Part shown: piece by piece, positions 21,825 through 34,268 of the stretch
How positions within the stretch are numbered: position 1 is the first letter of the stretch
Layout of the letters: the number at the start of each line of letters is the position of its first letter
Assembly: GCA_944548615.1 (NCBI GenBank)
Contig: OX155972.1
Location: forward strand, 9,855,756 to 9,919,755
DNA from: Micropterix aruncella
Taxonomy: Eukaryota; Arthropoda; Insecta; Lepidoptera; Micropterigidae
Length of the DNA stretch: 64,000 nt
Reading direction: 5' to 3'
Notes under the pieces: generated by a model
What the model saw: the letters and a program-made list of their open reading frames with translations, nothing else
What the model was told of the DNA's origin: nothing
Databases searched by the model: none
Translations under genes and position numbers: made by a program

Positions 21825-22340
21825 TACAGTTGAGATTATTGATGCTGAGTCCTTATATGGATCGTATAGGTTGGACAGTATTAGTTGGCTAAAATAATGC
21901 ATTAATAAAAATGCATATATTCATGTATATTACATATTATTAGAATTAATCGCTTGTTTACCCTTTTTCCCCATGCACTATAGGCGGATGTATTTTCCAT
22001 CTTATTATTTCTACGGGCCGGATTTAGTCGATTAGTAATGTCGCGCGACCTATCAAAATTATTTAACGACTTGATTTCATCGACTGTAAAGATTGCAAAG
22101 AAAATTTCATCTTGTCTTTGAAAAAAAAAAATATTATTACAATTTAATAGTATATTATTCTGGGTCATATAATAGTAGGATGTTCGTGTACGGCATCGAT
22201 CGTGGCGATACGGCATCAACCGTGGCGAGTAGAATATTCGCATGAAAAGCCAGATCTATATTTCGTACTTAATATGCGATGGCAGCGATGAGACGAACGG
22301 TTGCAGAAACGAATTTAGGTATGCAGATATCCGCTCTGTC
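21825..22340. other. Intergenic DNA, no gene recognised
   Basis: A minus-strand frame of 113 codons (21902-22243) has no recognisable motif and probably arises by chance. A short duplication, CGGCATCGATCGTGGCGATA / CGGCATCAACCGTGGCGAG, lies at ~22190-22230. Confidence 0.45.
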
Positions 22341-22344
22341 GGAG

Positions 22345-22830
22345 AATTAAAAAAGAAACAATTGGTTTACCGGGATTTTCCTCCTTGTGTATCTTGAGCA
22401 TCAAGTAGAGGATCGGTGTTCTCAGGTATCTTGGAGTAAGTATCTCCATCTCTTTTTAGTGAGATTCTCTGCAGGTCCGTTGCTGTGAACGAAATATTTT
22501 ATTTCGCGCATGAATTCCGGCTTGGGGCCATTTGGTAGTTTGGAGTAGCTTTCTGTGTTGCCTAATTGTCTTAACCCTTCATTTATGTAATCATTTTTGT
22601 CAGAGTTTCGGCGAAGGCTGCCTAGCGCTGATCTTTCTTTAAATAAAAGGTTAGATATAGGTTTAAAAGACGCAATAAAATAGGGTTGTAAAGCCTTGGT
22701 AAGAAAAGTATTAAAAAAAAGGTTGAGTGATAGCGAGGGAGGTTCACGGTTTGAAGGTTCTCGGAATCTCGCCAGGGAGGAGTTTATAGCTTCTGTCTGC
22801 GAATTCAGACGCGTTTGCCAAAATGCTTTC
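22345..22830 (-). pseudogene. Penelope-like reverse transcriptase fragment
   Basis: The minus strand encodes, in two frames, the N-terminal part of a reverse transcriptase. First comes a helical stretch: LANASEFADRSYKLLPG, then NEGLRQLGNTESYSKLP and PKPEFMREIKYFVHSNGP. After a frame change comes RTPILYLMLKIHKEENPGKP followed by IVSF (22351-22425). The spacing LxKIHK...PGxPIVS is the signature that precedes the palm in Penelope-like elements, where it normally reads LPKIHK..PLRPIVS. An in-frame stop after FKP and loss of everything downstream show it is a relic. Another tyrosine-recombinase-type or group II-like RT is possible but less likely. Confidence 0.6.
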
Positions 22831-23460
22831 CATCTTGTATTGCCACAAACGTCAATAAGATCAGCCGTAAATTGAAAATGAATAATTCGCGGGGTGGGGC
22901 GGAACGTTTATTATATATTTTAAAACGTTTAAACAAAACCAAAATTAAGTGTTTTCAACATTTACATAATCGCGCTCAACCACTATTGCGTGTCGTTAGC
23001 GAACTGGTACACTTTTGATTTATTAAATATATCCCATATAAATTTACAATACATATATGAATAAAAATTAATTGCTGTTCTTTGCTAATACTTCCATTCG
23101 ACTGATGAAACACACGAAGGCTTTTAAAAATGTTCATCGAGAAATATCGGCGATCTGCGAACAAGTCTATGATAGCAGAACGAACCACTGAGTGCATTTA
23201 ACAAATCCCATTTTGTTATTAATATAACCATTCTATTTCATTCGCATTATATTGGAAGCCATAAAAATATGAAAAAGAATTATAAAATGCTGCGCCAACA
23301 CGCTGAGCGTGATAGAGTGGCTGTTGTGAGCACGGCGGATTTTCAAAACTCGCGCCCACACCCATCAATCACTTCCTTTCACAATAATATGAACCATAAA
23401 TTCTAACCTTTCTGTTATCCCCTCCCTTTCCTTACATTATTTTGACAGTTTATTTATTTA
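22831..23460. other. Intergenic DNA, no gene recognised
   Basis: Mixed-composition sequence with short frames only. Part of it may be the upstream remainder of the Penelope-like relic, but I see no diagnostic motif. Confidence 0.4.
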
Positions 23461-23462
23461 CT

Positions 23463-24675
23463 TACTAGCTGACCCGGCGAACTTCGTACCGCCTAACCGT
23501 CAATGAATGTCGTGTTACAGATTAGCTGAACTTAATTTATGATTTTATGGAAGTAATACAATAAATACAAAATAACTATTAACCCTTCGAGTAGCGGCAT
23601 AAGTTCATGGCAGACCGCGGCAATTTATTGGAATTTCTTGCAATATCAACGTGCTCGACAAAAAATACTATAACTATGGAACTACTAGAGCAATTATAAA
23701 AGAAATAACTATGCAATGATCGCATTAAAATTTGGTATTTGTATATTGAAATATCATTTTGTAAACCAATTAGATAAATAGGAATAATATGAAAAAGTCG
23801 AAAAAGTGAAAAAACTCGGCATTTCTAACTTTTACCTGTCCTACGGAAAAATACGGAACCCTATTTAGAAATTGTAAATACTATCATGATCTTTATTAGA
23901 TTCTTTACCAAAGGTAATATTTTGTTTTGCTTATTTACATGTTTTTATTATTTACCCGTTTTGCTTATTTACATGTTATTTACATGTTACCGCAAACAGC
24001 GATGTTTGACAATGGAATTTTATCAGAAATATCCGTTGAATGACAAGCGAAATTATTTTAGCGGCCGTCTATAATGAGATAGTTGGTAATAATGAGATAG
24101 TTGGTATGTATTTTAGGGTTCGTTCGAATTAGAAAATAATATTACTGTGCGCTCCGGAAGCAAGCCGCTAATATTGATCGTTAGGTAATCACCGGTGTCC
24201 CGATGTGCAACCAAATTTGGCCGTTACGTAGCCGAAGGGTTAGTTCACTACTTTATTAAGATAATAACACAAAAAGAAATATAAAAGTACAAAAATTAAA
24301 TATATCAATCGCGTGTCAGCATGACATGATTGAATTAAACTATGTAATAATTATGGTCCGAATATTGTGGATATATCTTGTCGATTCGAAACCTTTATTT
24401 AAATACTTTCTTTAATTTGAGGGGAGAGTTTACCGTATCGACGGGATGAACATTAAATGTTTGACAGTTACGAAACCTATGAACATTTTGTATGGGAAAA
24501 TGTTTTTTTTTTTTATTTTATTTTTTTTAGGTAATTTTCCAATGTTTTTAATAGTTATTCTGCTAATCAGGACGGAGACAAATACAATAAATCAAAAATC
24601 ATGAAAATCGGTCCAGCCGTTCTCGAGTTATGTGTTCGAACAAACTCAACTTTGTTTTATATATATAGATTCATT
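23463..24675 (+). mobile_element. RTE/CR1-type non-LTR 3' end split by a MITE
   Basis: The left piece begins CTAGCTGACCCGGCGAACTTC and the right piece ends with CATGAAAATCGGTCCAGCCG, TTCTCGAGTTATGTG and TTTTATATATATAGAT. Both are motifs I associate with the 3' region of abundant lepidopteran non-LTR elements. Between them lies the TTAA-flanked MITE at 23583-24239. No reading frame remains. Confidence 0.55.
23583..24239 (-). mobile_element. piggyBac-type MITE, copy 2
   Basis: A 657-bp element with inverted ends: CCCTTCGAGTAGCGGC on the left, and on the right GCTACGTAACGGCC-type sequence closing in CGAAGGG as read on the plus strand. TTAA stands at 23579-23582; the right-hand duplicate is TTAG (24240-24243). 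It is homologous in reverse complement to 9133-9801 along its whole length. Ends beginning CCC with a TTAA target define a piggyBac-like non-autonomous element. No transposase frame. Confidence 0.8.
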
Positions 24676-25752
24676 TATTTATTTCTTAATATATCAAAAT
24701 ATGTATGTATATATGTAATATGTCCAACTCAAAAATGTATTTATTTTTTACTTTTTACTTTAGATACACACACACAATATATATTATATTATGCTATAAT
24801 TTAAAATTTAATTTTAAGCTTCAATTTTTTGCCTACTCTTCTTTTCATACCAGCATGTTGGTTGACTGGAAGATATTGTAATATAGCAATAAGTCCGCCA
24901 TTGTAGGTACCTTATTTTTATTGTGCAATAAAGAGATTTTCATTCATTCATTCATTCATTTATTCATTCATTCATTCATCCCACCGCTATAGTCTACATA
25001 GTAATAGTAGCAGTATACCGCTTACACAACGAGCAATAGCGGAGCCTTGACATCACTTATATGTACCTGGATAACAGCAGTTGTAATATCGCCGAAAAGT
25101 CGTTTGTATCCAATTTCACGCGGTAAAATCCAAATTAGTTTTATTTATACAATGGTATTTCAAACACCCTGTATACTGCCGTGTACCTACCTAGTGGTGT
25201 TGGAATCCAATATAAACAGTGTAAAAAGGACAGTTAAATCGTCGAGAGATAAATAAAGAGGAGGCAGATGACCCACGGAAGGAAGAATGTATCGATTTTT
25301 GCCGGAAGTTTGAAGCGATTTATTACGACGAAAATGAATGTCTCGATATTGCTTCCCTATAATCACCATAGGCAGGATTGCGTGATCGCAGTGTTGGTGT
25401 TGAATACTTCCTTAGTCGCCTTTTACGATATCCACGGGAGAATCGGGTGAGGGGGGGGGGGGGGGGGGGGGGTCTTATTCTTAAGCCTGGGACCTAGCGG
25501 CTAAAGTGAACTATATTTATTATTACAAATTTGCTACTATTTGGAAGTTCGACATTTCGGAAGTTATCAAATAATTTTGATTGTGAATAACACATTTTTA
25601 ATAAAAAATATAAACTTATATAATCTGCAATTAAAAGTTCAACCTTCACATTATTTTACCTTATAATTTAAGTACATACATATATACATTTATAGGTAGT
25701 ATTTTTTTCAAAGTTTTACTACACAAAAATTTAGGAAATCTTATCAACTGGT
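24676..25752. other. LINE tail remnants, (CATT)n and poly-G simple repeats
   Basis: 24890-24980 looks like a LINE 3' end: TTATTGTGCAATAAAGAGAT followed by a (CATT)n run. At 25380-25440 the sequence CTTCCTTAGTCGCCTTTTAC, GATATCCACGGGAG is a motif I have met in lepidopteran repeats. It passes straight into 22 consecutive G (25451-25472). No gene. Confidence 0.55.
25451..25472 (+). repeat. Poly-G homopolymer, 22 bases
   Basis: An uninterrupted run of 22 G after AATCGGGTGA. Runs of this length are rare and prone to sequencing error, so the exact length is uncertain. Confidence 0.9.
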
Positions 25753-27731
25753 TCATTATTAAAATTAAAATAAAATCTAGTATTAAAAAAATACAGTCCA
25801 GGTGTGAGTGTGCAGGTAGGAGGGAAGTTCCTTGTAATAACTATATTTACCACGATTAATTTGACCCCAAAATTGTGGCTTTAATATAAAACTAATTGAA
25901 ACCCATCGCATTTGACGGTCACTTTGTTTACCGTTATGTTTCAAAAATAAACAGAAAGATACTTATTATTTATGTACAAAAAATATATTTTTTGGTTTAA
26001 TTCGATTACGCTGGGTTGTATTTTCCATTTGATCTGCGATCAGGAATGTCACGAAGGTCTTGAAGAAAACTGACAGGAATAATCGAAGAGCGACGTGGAC
26101 GAGACATGACATGTGATAGAAACAAAATGTTTCGCGCCAATCCAGCGTATTCAGTTATTTCCAAGTTGGCAAGCATGAGATATATCTCAGTTGGCTTCCT
26201 TAAAATTGAAACTTGAAGGCTGGATGTTCTACGCCTCTTTGTTTGCTCGTAAATTAAGTTGTTTTACTTTTCCCGTTGCGAGTAGTCTTCGTTGAGCCTT
26301 GTCACAATTTTATTTTGGCGTTTACTGGCTCGTTCTCGCCTATTATTAAGGCTTTTCCTGAGGAGTTTTAGCTTTTTCGGATTATGAGCCATTAAATTCA
26401 ACGGTAAAGGTCCAATAGTTCAATATCAACGGTAGTTTTAAATATTGCCCAAAATTATACAACTTTTTGGCGCAATGCAGTTTAGCAATCATCCGTTAGA
26501 GGGCCACCTCTTGACAGTACAAAAAGGTCACGCTGCAATATAGCAGATGGCGCTATCCTCCCGTTAATCTACCGTATGTTAGAGAAACACCTATTTCTAG
26601 TAAAAAAAGGTACCGCGGTATTACAACAGATGGCGCTATATTTTTTTAATTTTCCTATTTAAATGATTTTTAAAATTTTCTTTTCTGATGACACATCTAA
26701 GACCGAGAGCTTTTTTTAGACTCCTCAATCAAATTTTTACACCTGTCTGTTCTCTCAATATGGCGTTTACAGTAAATTATAAATTAAGGGATTGTCAATC
26801 GACAAAAAAATACCTTTATCAAATATTTCTTTTAATTTTTACCATGGGAAAAAAACACTGTCCTCATAAAGAAATTGCCATGAAAAGTTTTTCCCATTAT
26901 ATTAGATGTTTGAATCGCATTAGATGTAAAATACAGCATTTATTTTAAAGGAGACTTTATTACAGTCGAATTTCGGAAACGAATATTGCTCGCTTACTAT
27001 TGGTTCACTGCGAGTATAATTCTTTTTTTCCTAATAACAAAAAATATAATTTTTATTGACGTAATTGGTGTTAGAAATCATCGTATCATGACCTAAAACT
27101 CTTTATACTATACCTGATCTTTTTAAAAACGGTTTATATGTTTTGATTTAGAGGTTTTTGTCATGGGGTTTTATTTTTAGAGATTTTACCCAAACCTATT
27201 ATTTGTGTTTATAAAGCAAAAAATAATCCAGATTTTTATGTAAGCTATATTTTTATTAATTTAGTACCATAAATAAAGCATATTAGGTAATTTTTGCATG
27301 TACATTTTATTCTGTTACAATGTAGTAATATTAATAATATTAAACATTTTCATACCTGCCTCTTATTATACAAATTATTTAATAATTAGATTTTATGATA
27401 GCATAACAAGAATATGTAAAATTCAAAACAGATTTAAAATTCTTTAGAGATAACGTGGTCAATTTAGCTACAGTAAGATATGATGGCTTAGAAGCCATTA
27501 GCGTTACAAAATACAAATCCTTACGACAGCGAGGCGAAGCCAAATACCAGTCAGCCATGTAGATAGAATCGAAGAAGTTCTCTCTTTCGGTGTTCAGGAG
27601 TTCGCTCATGTATGTGAGAACAAAAATGGTAAAAAATTGCGGTATTATAATCGATAATAAATATATTTCACGCAAAAGCAATGAGGCACAAATGATTGCA
27701 ATTACAGATAAAACATCTATAGCTACCATAT
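25753..27731. repeat. Segment D: left copy of a ~1.98-kb duplicated host segment
   Basis: This segment recurs at 52852-54831 with about three substitutions and one A-run difference noticed by eye. It holds OR downstream DNA plus the last 353 bases of an OR gene. Its right edge is the exact point where LTR1 begins. Its left edge is inside AT-rich DNA at a TGG microhomology with the sequence after LTR4. The 25753-27378 part has no recognised gene; it includes two short CAGATGGCGCTAT motifs. Confidence 0.9.
27379..27731 (-). pseudogene. Odorant receptor OR5p: 3' end only, cut by the LTR element
   Basis: The C-terminal ~117 codons of an OR, open and in frame, from MVAIDVLSVIAIICASLLL through SELLNTERENFFDS, YMADWYLASPRCRKD and MASKPSYLTVAKL to the stop at 27379-27381. 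It is the duplicate of OR3's 3' end, differing by at least one residue (KSV in place of KSL before LNFTYS). Everything upstream is replaced by LTR1, so it cannot make a receptor. A chance start codon in the LTR would add about ten foreign residues. Confidence 0.85.
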
Positions 27732-29609
27732 TGTTAGGGCCTAGTTTTATTGTAAACAAACTGTAATTTAAATAGTCTAAATAATCAAATCAATTAAATT
27801 CGTCATCGCGCAGTAGACGCGATACATCGAACATCTTACCGTATATAGGCGACAAGTCGCGCACGTCCCTAATTAATTTTAAATCGAGTAAGGTAGAATA
27901 TTTTTATATAGAGAAGAGAAATCTTCCTTTTTTTTTTTTTGGCTGGCAACCACCGAAGAGGACGGTTGACAAGAGAGCGGCCGCTCCGCCGCTGGCGGAG
28001 CGGGCCGGCTACCGCCCAATTAATTATTCATTTTGTGCCATCAGTAGTCAGTCGACACAGTCTAGAGCTAAATTTGTGAACTCTAAAATCTATAACTAAA
28101 CTCAGTTCAACATCCGGGCAGGACCTCAGCGGATTCCATACCTTATACAGGCAAGTCTTCTATCTGTAACCATTAGCTTCTCCTCATAAAATCAGATTTC
28201 AAAAATAATAGTTTAAATTAATAAGATTGTTTTAAAAGCCAAGTCCCCTGTAAATTACCGTTGCCATATCTTCGTTGGTGAATAATTAGAGTCAAGTAAA
28301 ATCAAAATTTAGTAGTTCGAGTGCGTCAAAATAGAAGTAGGTAGTACGTCGGGTCAGTCATAATTCCCGGTGTCTGAGCATCGCCTTCCGTCTCCTCGTC
28401 TCAACTAATTTTTCTACTATCATCTAAAGGTCGATTTCGAAAATATAATTTAAGATTTAAAATCGCATCCGGGGAGCAGGCGCTAAAAAATCTAGAAGCA
28501 ACCTTCCAATAACTCCCGCGGGTAGCAGTGTCTTCCTTCTCTATTCCAGAACCCAAAGTACCTGTCCAAAATCCCACTTCGCCGAATTAAGCCCTGAAAA
28601 TTGAAAGGCTGTAACGTTCAGTTTTCCACGAATCTAATTTTAGAATTTTGTTAATTCCAACTACTCGGATTCGCCATATGCTATGGCCTAGCTTTCATTT
28701 ATTATAATTAAAATAAAATATGTTACTCTATCAAATAAACCTTTCATTTTGGTTAATTAATCATTATTTAGCGAATTAAAGAAATCGAGGCGGTACCTAA
28801 AAATACCGCCGGGTCAGAGCGAGCAACAGTCTCGTAGGTACCCGACTAGCACTGGACAAGGTAATGTTTCAGGGCAAGGAATAAATAAAGAATAATTTTA
28901 TAAAAGAAACTTTGAAATTATACATTTTAATTTTATCATTTAGCGGAGAAAAGAACCGCAGTACATTATTTAATTATAGCAACATCTGCTGGTTTAGAGC
29001 GTACCTAGATTCAAATAGTATTTTCTCGTTTTTTAAATATAATTATCTAGCAATTATTTCCAATAAATTCATTAGACGATTTAGCCATTGATTTATGTAA
29101 AAGCGCGGACCGGGACCGGGGCCGAGCGCTCCAAGCGGGCGCGATCGACGCGCGCCGGCGCAGTACCTCGTCGGTACACCGATAGAGGGCGCGGTGAGTA
29201 AATCATAATATTCGATCTCGTCGCCGCAGCGCACTAAACTTGATATCGCTTCTTCTTCTTCTTTTAGTCCTCTCACAAGATATATCGAAATTCATTTTAT
29301 AATAAAACATAACTAGGGTACTTGACCGTCCATTCAATTTGAATGCTCTCGACTTTAGGACGACGTCAATACAGGATTTTAACCACCCCTGAGCACGACT
29401 GAGCTACCGCGGTATCCTTGGCGTCGCTCCACTCCCACGCACAAAGGTAACTTCCCAGGCGGAGGGAGGCCCTTTGCATTTGTTTATGTGGTCTATCATC
29501 TATTTCTCGCATGTGTAGCTGGCGCCTCTACAAATAAATAAACTTTTATCGTTACACATAGCAGCCATCAAAGACATCTCTTTACTTTATTTTCATTAGA
29601 CACATAACA
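27732..29609 (+). mobile_element. LTR 1 of the tandem LTR array
   Basis: A 1878-bp long terminal repeat starting TGTTAGGGCC and ending CACATAACA, so its edges form the short inverted repeat TGTTA/TAACA. It contains a GC-rich hairpin (27981-28003), a second GC-rich island (29103-29180) and AATAAA signals near its 3' end. It inserts into the OR5p coding sequence after CTACCATAT. The same LTR recurs at 35655, 43312 and 50968. The minus-strand frame starting MRGLKEEEE is not supported as a gene; it merely repeats with the LTR. Confidence 0.85.
27981..28003 (+). repeat. Perfect GC hairpin in the LTR
   Basis: CCGCTCCGCC pairs with GGCGGAGCGG across a 3-base loop. The same hairpin is in the other LTRs at about 35904, 43561 and 51220, and it is unchanged in LTR4 although nearby sequence there has drifted. 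It could be an RNA packaging, stability or polyadenylation structure; that is inference. Confidence 0.85.
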
Positions 29610-29613
29610 AAGT

Positions 29614-29631
29614 TGGCGCCCGACGCGGGCC
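29614..29631 (+). promoter_or_regulatory. Primer binding site, unit 1
   Basis: TGGCGCCCGACGCGGGCC begins four bases after the LTR. TGGCGCC is the usual start of retroelement sites complementary to a tRNA 3' end (Lys-like). The site fixes the element's orientation as plus strand and confirms the LTR boundary. Confidence 0.75.
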
Positions 29632-30390
29632 CTATACTCTATACTATATAATATTTTTTTTTTTATTCAAATATTCACTTAAAACATTGGACACAATATT
29701 TAATTTGATTTTATTTTCTCTCTCATATATCGTCCGACATATAGGACACCATAAAATTTCCCACCCAACCCGCCCAAAAATTTTCCTTTTTATTATTTTT
29801 ATTTTTTTTTTTATTGTTTTCTCTACACAATGTACCTACTGCCAATTTATTTTACAGGTTGTTACAAAACTAACACAATATTTTTTTTTCATGCTTTATA
29901 AAGTGCTTTACATTTTTTTTTTTTTAATAATATACTACATGTACAATAGCCTTTCAGCCATAAGCGTAAGTAATAACCAAGGTATCTTGGGGATTTGACT
30001 TCGGAATCAGCAACGGTTTGCGTGGGGATTTTGCTTCTTCGACGACACGTTGGACACATATCTAGTTATACAGTTGCAACAAACGAACCTTAAGATATTT
30101 ATGCAAAAAAATATCCGCAATTAATACTACTATTCCACTTATAATAAATACTTAGCAAGCATTCACAAGCCTACAGGGTGTTACAATTTTTTTATTAAAT
30201 TTATTTTTTTTTCATTTTTATTTTATTTTTTTGTTTTCATTTAACTTCATCAATTTTGTTTTTTTTCATTTCCTTTCCCATTTGCCTTATTGCATATGGG
30301 ACGTCAACTTAATAAACTCATAATACACTCTAATCAATACACACTCACCTACATACACACACTAGGATCAACACTTCCACGTCTAAATAA

Positions 30391-30792
30391 ATACGATTAA
30401 CTTTCTTACACACTTCATCATCCGCTGTTTACAAACATTTAAAAGACAAAAACGCCAAAATAATACTCGATACCCCACACGAATTCGCAAAGGGATTAGA
30501 GTCATTAGCGGACGCCTATGACATAGTGCAGGAAAGAATGTTAGAGTCCTTCAGAAATAGTTCCTCGAGATACAACCTTAGAAGAAAACACGTCGAATTT
30601 AAAACAGGAGATTGGGTCTGGGCCAAAAACCATACATTGTCAAGAAAAGCAGATTTCTTTTGTAGCAAACTCAGCCCTAGGTACATAAAGTGCAAAGTCA
30701 TTGCGAAAAAGTCCCCAGTCGCCTACGAGTTAGCTGACGAGAACGGAAAACCGCGGGGTCTTTTTCATATTAAGGACATTGCGAGTAACTAA
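30391..30792 (+). pseudogene. Integrase C-terminal remnant, unit 1
   Basis: An open frame of 133 codons, clearly related to the C-terminal end of Ty3/gypsy polyproteins. AVYKHLKDKNAKIIL is followed by a helix (LADAYDIVQERMLESF). Then come RYNLRRKHVEFKTGDWVWAK and the SH3-like GPY/F-type module (SPRYIKCKVIAKKSPVAYEL, FHIKDI) to a stop. The zinc-binding HHCC and the DDE catalytic domain are missing, so it is only a tail. There is no good ATG upstream; translation would have to start inside. Present nearly unchanged in all three units. Confidence 0.75.
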
Positions 30793-33700
30793 TACCCTAT
30801 AACAACATATGGTCTAGCGTGGCGTCGCCGAGGTGAAATCGAACGCGTCATCACGGTTTCCATCGTGAATCTGCGGATTCCGGGTATAAATCGCACAAGG
30901 TACACAAAAGGTATTAACTATTGCGTCTATAAGGCATAAAATAAGCTATTCAACAGAAAAAACAAAGATTCAAAATTATAATTCCCTTTGATATAAGACA
31001 AACAAATTAAACAATTAATTGTATACAACCTAACGCACTTCATCAGGATACAAAATCCAAAACAAAGCGAAACAGATAAGCTAAATTCACACACTCAAAA
31101 CACATTACACAACAGAACACACGGTCTAAAGTACCTACAGAACAAAAAATCGAACACAAGTACAAATAGTTTATACAAAAAAAAAAAAATTATAAAATAT
31201 AAATTTTTTTTTTTTTTTGAAAGGTACTCTCATCCGGCAAGAAGGCCGCCGGATTCGGTACCCTACCATGTGGGCAAATTTAGCCCCAAATTCTTAAAAA
31301 TATAATAAACATCATTAATGTATTTCATTCCCAAATTTTAAAACAAACAATATTTAGAGTCAATGCAATCAAACACACTTACACAACACCTGCGCCAAGC
31401 GATTAGCTATAAATAGATCCGAGCGATCACCATACACGGCAGTAGGTATGATAAATCATAATATAGAGATAAAATCGAGCGCATTTAACACACAATTCAA
31501 ACACAAATCAATACATTTCCCTTTGCATGGGCCGTTGCGGCAAAAATCAAAGAACAAAGATATTTCTCTACCTTAATCATATTTATACGCAATTATGCGA
31601 TTTTTAAAACGGTTCGGTGCTTAACCGTTCGCTTGCGAGAGAAACACCGCCGGACAAGTTCTGAATTTTTTTTAATTATATATTTACTTGGTTTGGTGTT
31701 CATCCTACCTTTAAGGTAAAAAACGCAAGGAACTATTATGTTCCGGGTATTCAATGCATCAACTGTCATCGTCGAATTAAAATCTACATGCTCAGCTCTG
31801 TTGTAAAAATACTTCTATATTTTTCTATCAATTATTTTATATTTTCTTTGACATACAATCACGCGGCAAGTAGATCGTTAGTACTAAGTAGCGACTAGGA
31901 ACCCCTTCAAAAACCGTTGTAGATTAGTCATAAGCTACAGAAAGCTCTTTGTTCGGTCTTGGCTTTTGCCAAGATATGGAATTTTCCATACCATAACTTC
32001 TTCATTGTAAGATAAAATCCCCCATTGATTTCCCGCAACGTTATTTTTTAAATAAATAATCAGCTCCGTTTAGTTTGTCCATAAATACTCATCAAAAATC
32101 AGAAAATAATGATCTTAATTGGATATAAATATTTGGAAAAAATGACTTATAAAGGTCATAATAGCATTCCTCCATGTCAAAATATTAAAATAGGTACGAG
32201 ACAGACACATTTAAGTATGACAGGAAAGCATGAAAGGAAGTGCTTGCATGATGACGAAAGACCGAAGCGCGAATGGCACACGAAAGGAAAATACTATGTC
32301 AGAAATATCTAGTATTATTATTTATCACCATGACTACAAAACTTACATCTCACAAAATTTATATGCAATAAAAACATCACATACTAAGGACCTCAAAAAT
32401 CCTGGAAGTTAGGGAGTTGCCTGCGGAACAACGCATAGAGGAACTCTAACATCTAACTTCATACCACCACGAGTGAAAGACCGCGAGGTCTATAAACTTC
32501 TAGAACTGGTATTCGTGTAAAAGAAAATCACACTGCCGTTCTTTCCCGTCCACAAACAACAATAAACACACACGCTCAATTCTTTTTTAAAAAAAAACAC
32601 AAATATACAATATTTTAAAAAAAAATATAAATTTGAATACCAATACGACCAGAATTTATGCAAATTAAAATTACGTAATTCGCTTCTGTATATTTCAGAT
32701 AAGTCGTCAAAATGGTCAATACAAAATTAAAGAGCCGGCCTACAATTTTCGTCTCGCCTTTCACATTATATTAACAATTATTTGATAAAATAAGCTCGAA
32801 CGCTTCTACACACTGCACATTGTTGCGAAATATATTATTATTATTATTTTTTATTTTAATAAACGTATTAGCAGACATTTATTGGTAGTCTTGCTTTCGT
32901 TAGTTAAGGCCGGTTTCACGATAAAACACACCATAAATACAGAAAATAAACAAATATTAAAACACTATATCAAAACAACCAGTAATTAACAGGGCACAAA
33001 ATCAAAAGGAAACACCGCTACCCGAAGTACCATTCTTGCAAATGCATTTCATAATTTCAAAACTTAAAATTAAAATTTAATATAATTTTTTTTAAATCCG
33101 GAACCCTTCATATTTTTTTTTTTGTTTTTATAAATTATCCGGAAACATTTGGCACTTGCTCTCCCACACCTACTACACCCCTTTCACCATTTTAATAAAC
33201 AATTAATTTTTCTGTTCCCCGTTGGTTAATTATCTATACGTTCATTTAATAAAGCCTGAATATAATCAAAAATATAACCCGCCGGAATGGATGCTTATAG
33301 ACCGAGATAAAAAAGAGTTTAGTTTTTTTTTCCTTTCCCCTTCCTCTTTTCTAATTTTTTTTCAAAGAAAGTAGCTACAAAAAGTAGCAACATTTCTAAT
33401 TTATTTATTTCCTTTTGTTTGTTTTTCAACCATGGAATTTCATGTGTAAAGCTGCACAATATGAGCACTGCCACTGTTATAATAATTTTTCTTGTTCTTT
33501 GTTTTACTACTATATTATAATATGTAAGTATACGCATTAAGCAGCACAGTTTAGCTGCATATTCCTAATTTAAAAAATAATATCATATGTTGAATAGATT
33601 TTAAAATGCCTTGTTGGATTAATAATATACCACATTGTGTACCTACGCGTCTCACAATACTTGTAATTTATAATAATTTAAGTTTTTTTTTGTTATGTAC

Positions 33701-34006
33701 CAATCTTTCTTATCACGCTTAAAATGTAGCATACAGACAGAACATATGCACCAGTTTTGACCCCAATCACATAGGAAATTTAAGAAGTCGGAAAATACAT
33801 TTATTTTTCTTTAAGATTAAAAACAAGTTTCAAACTGAATTGTAAAGCGAAGATATGATAACACACACATGGTTACATATATTAGAGCCTCTCCTTCTCT
33901 CACCACCTATCCTAGTATTCCAGTAAAAAACTGAGCTAGATAATTGAACGAGATGATGCCGCATGACTTTTCACGTTCCAGACAATATTTGGAAAATTGG
34001 ACTTAA

Positions 34007-34268
34007 CCCCTCAGGCCCCGATTGGCCGATATCGGCCACAACACGATTCAGCGTGACGACCCCGTTTTACATTTATTTTAATTTAATTTGTTTTATTTTA
34101 TTATGTCTTATTATGTTAATATGTTTCATTTTAATTATGGGTACAGTGGTTTGGCAGTAATTAATGTTTTGGTGAGACAGTGTCGTAATTCAATTTTCTT
34201 AGTAATTTTTACAAAAAAAATTTGGGACAGCAACTTGTCAATCGGCTGAGGGGCCGAGGCCTGAAGGG
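34007..34268 (+). mobile_element. 262-bp piggyBac-type MITE in unit 1 only
   Basis: The ends CCCCTCAGGCCCCGATTGG and CCGAGGCCTGAAGGG are inverted repeats, flanked by TTAA on both sides (34003-34006 and 34269-34272). Unit 2 has the undisturbed site GGACTTAACTAACC with a single TTAA at 41926-41929. The extra length of unit 1 (7923 versus 7657 bp) equals element plus one TTAA (266 bp) exactly. So it inserted after the units duplicated, or was lost precisely from one. Confidence 0.95.

Noticed and set aside
29043..29276. 77-codon minus-strand frame (starts MRGLKEEEE), present in all four LTRs
   Set aside because: It repeats only because the LTR repeats. It covers a GC-rich island and TTC repeats and has no recognisable domain.
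29687..29998. 103-codon hydrophobic frame after the primer binding site
   Set aside because: Made of poly-T stretches giving Phe/Ile/Leu runs; it looks like composition rather than an envelope or gag gene.
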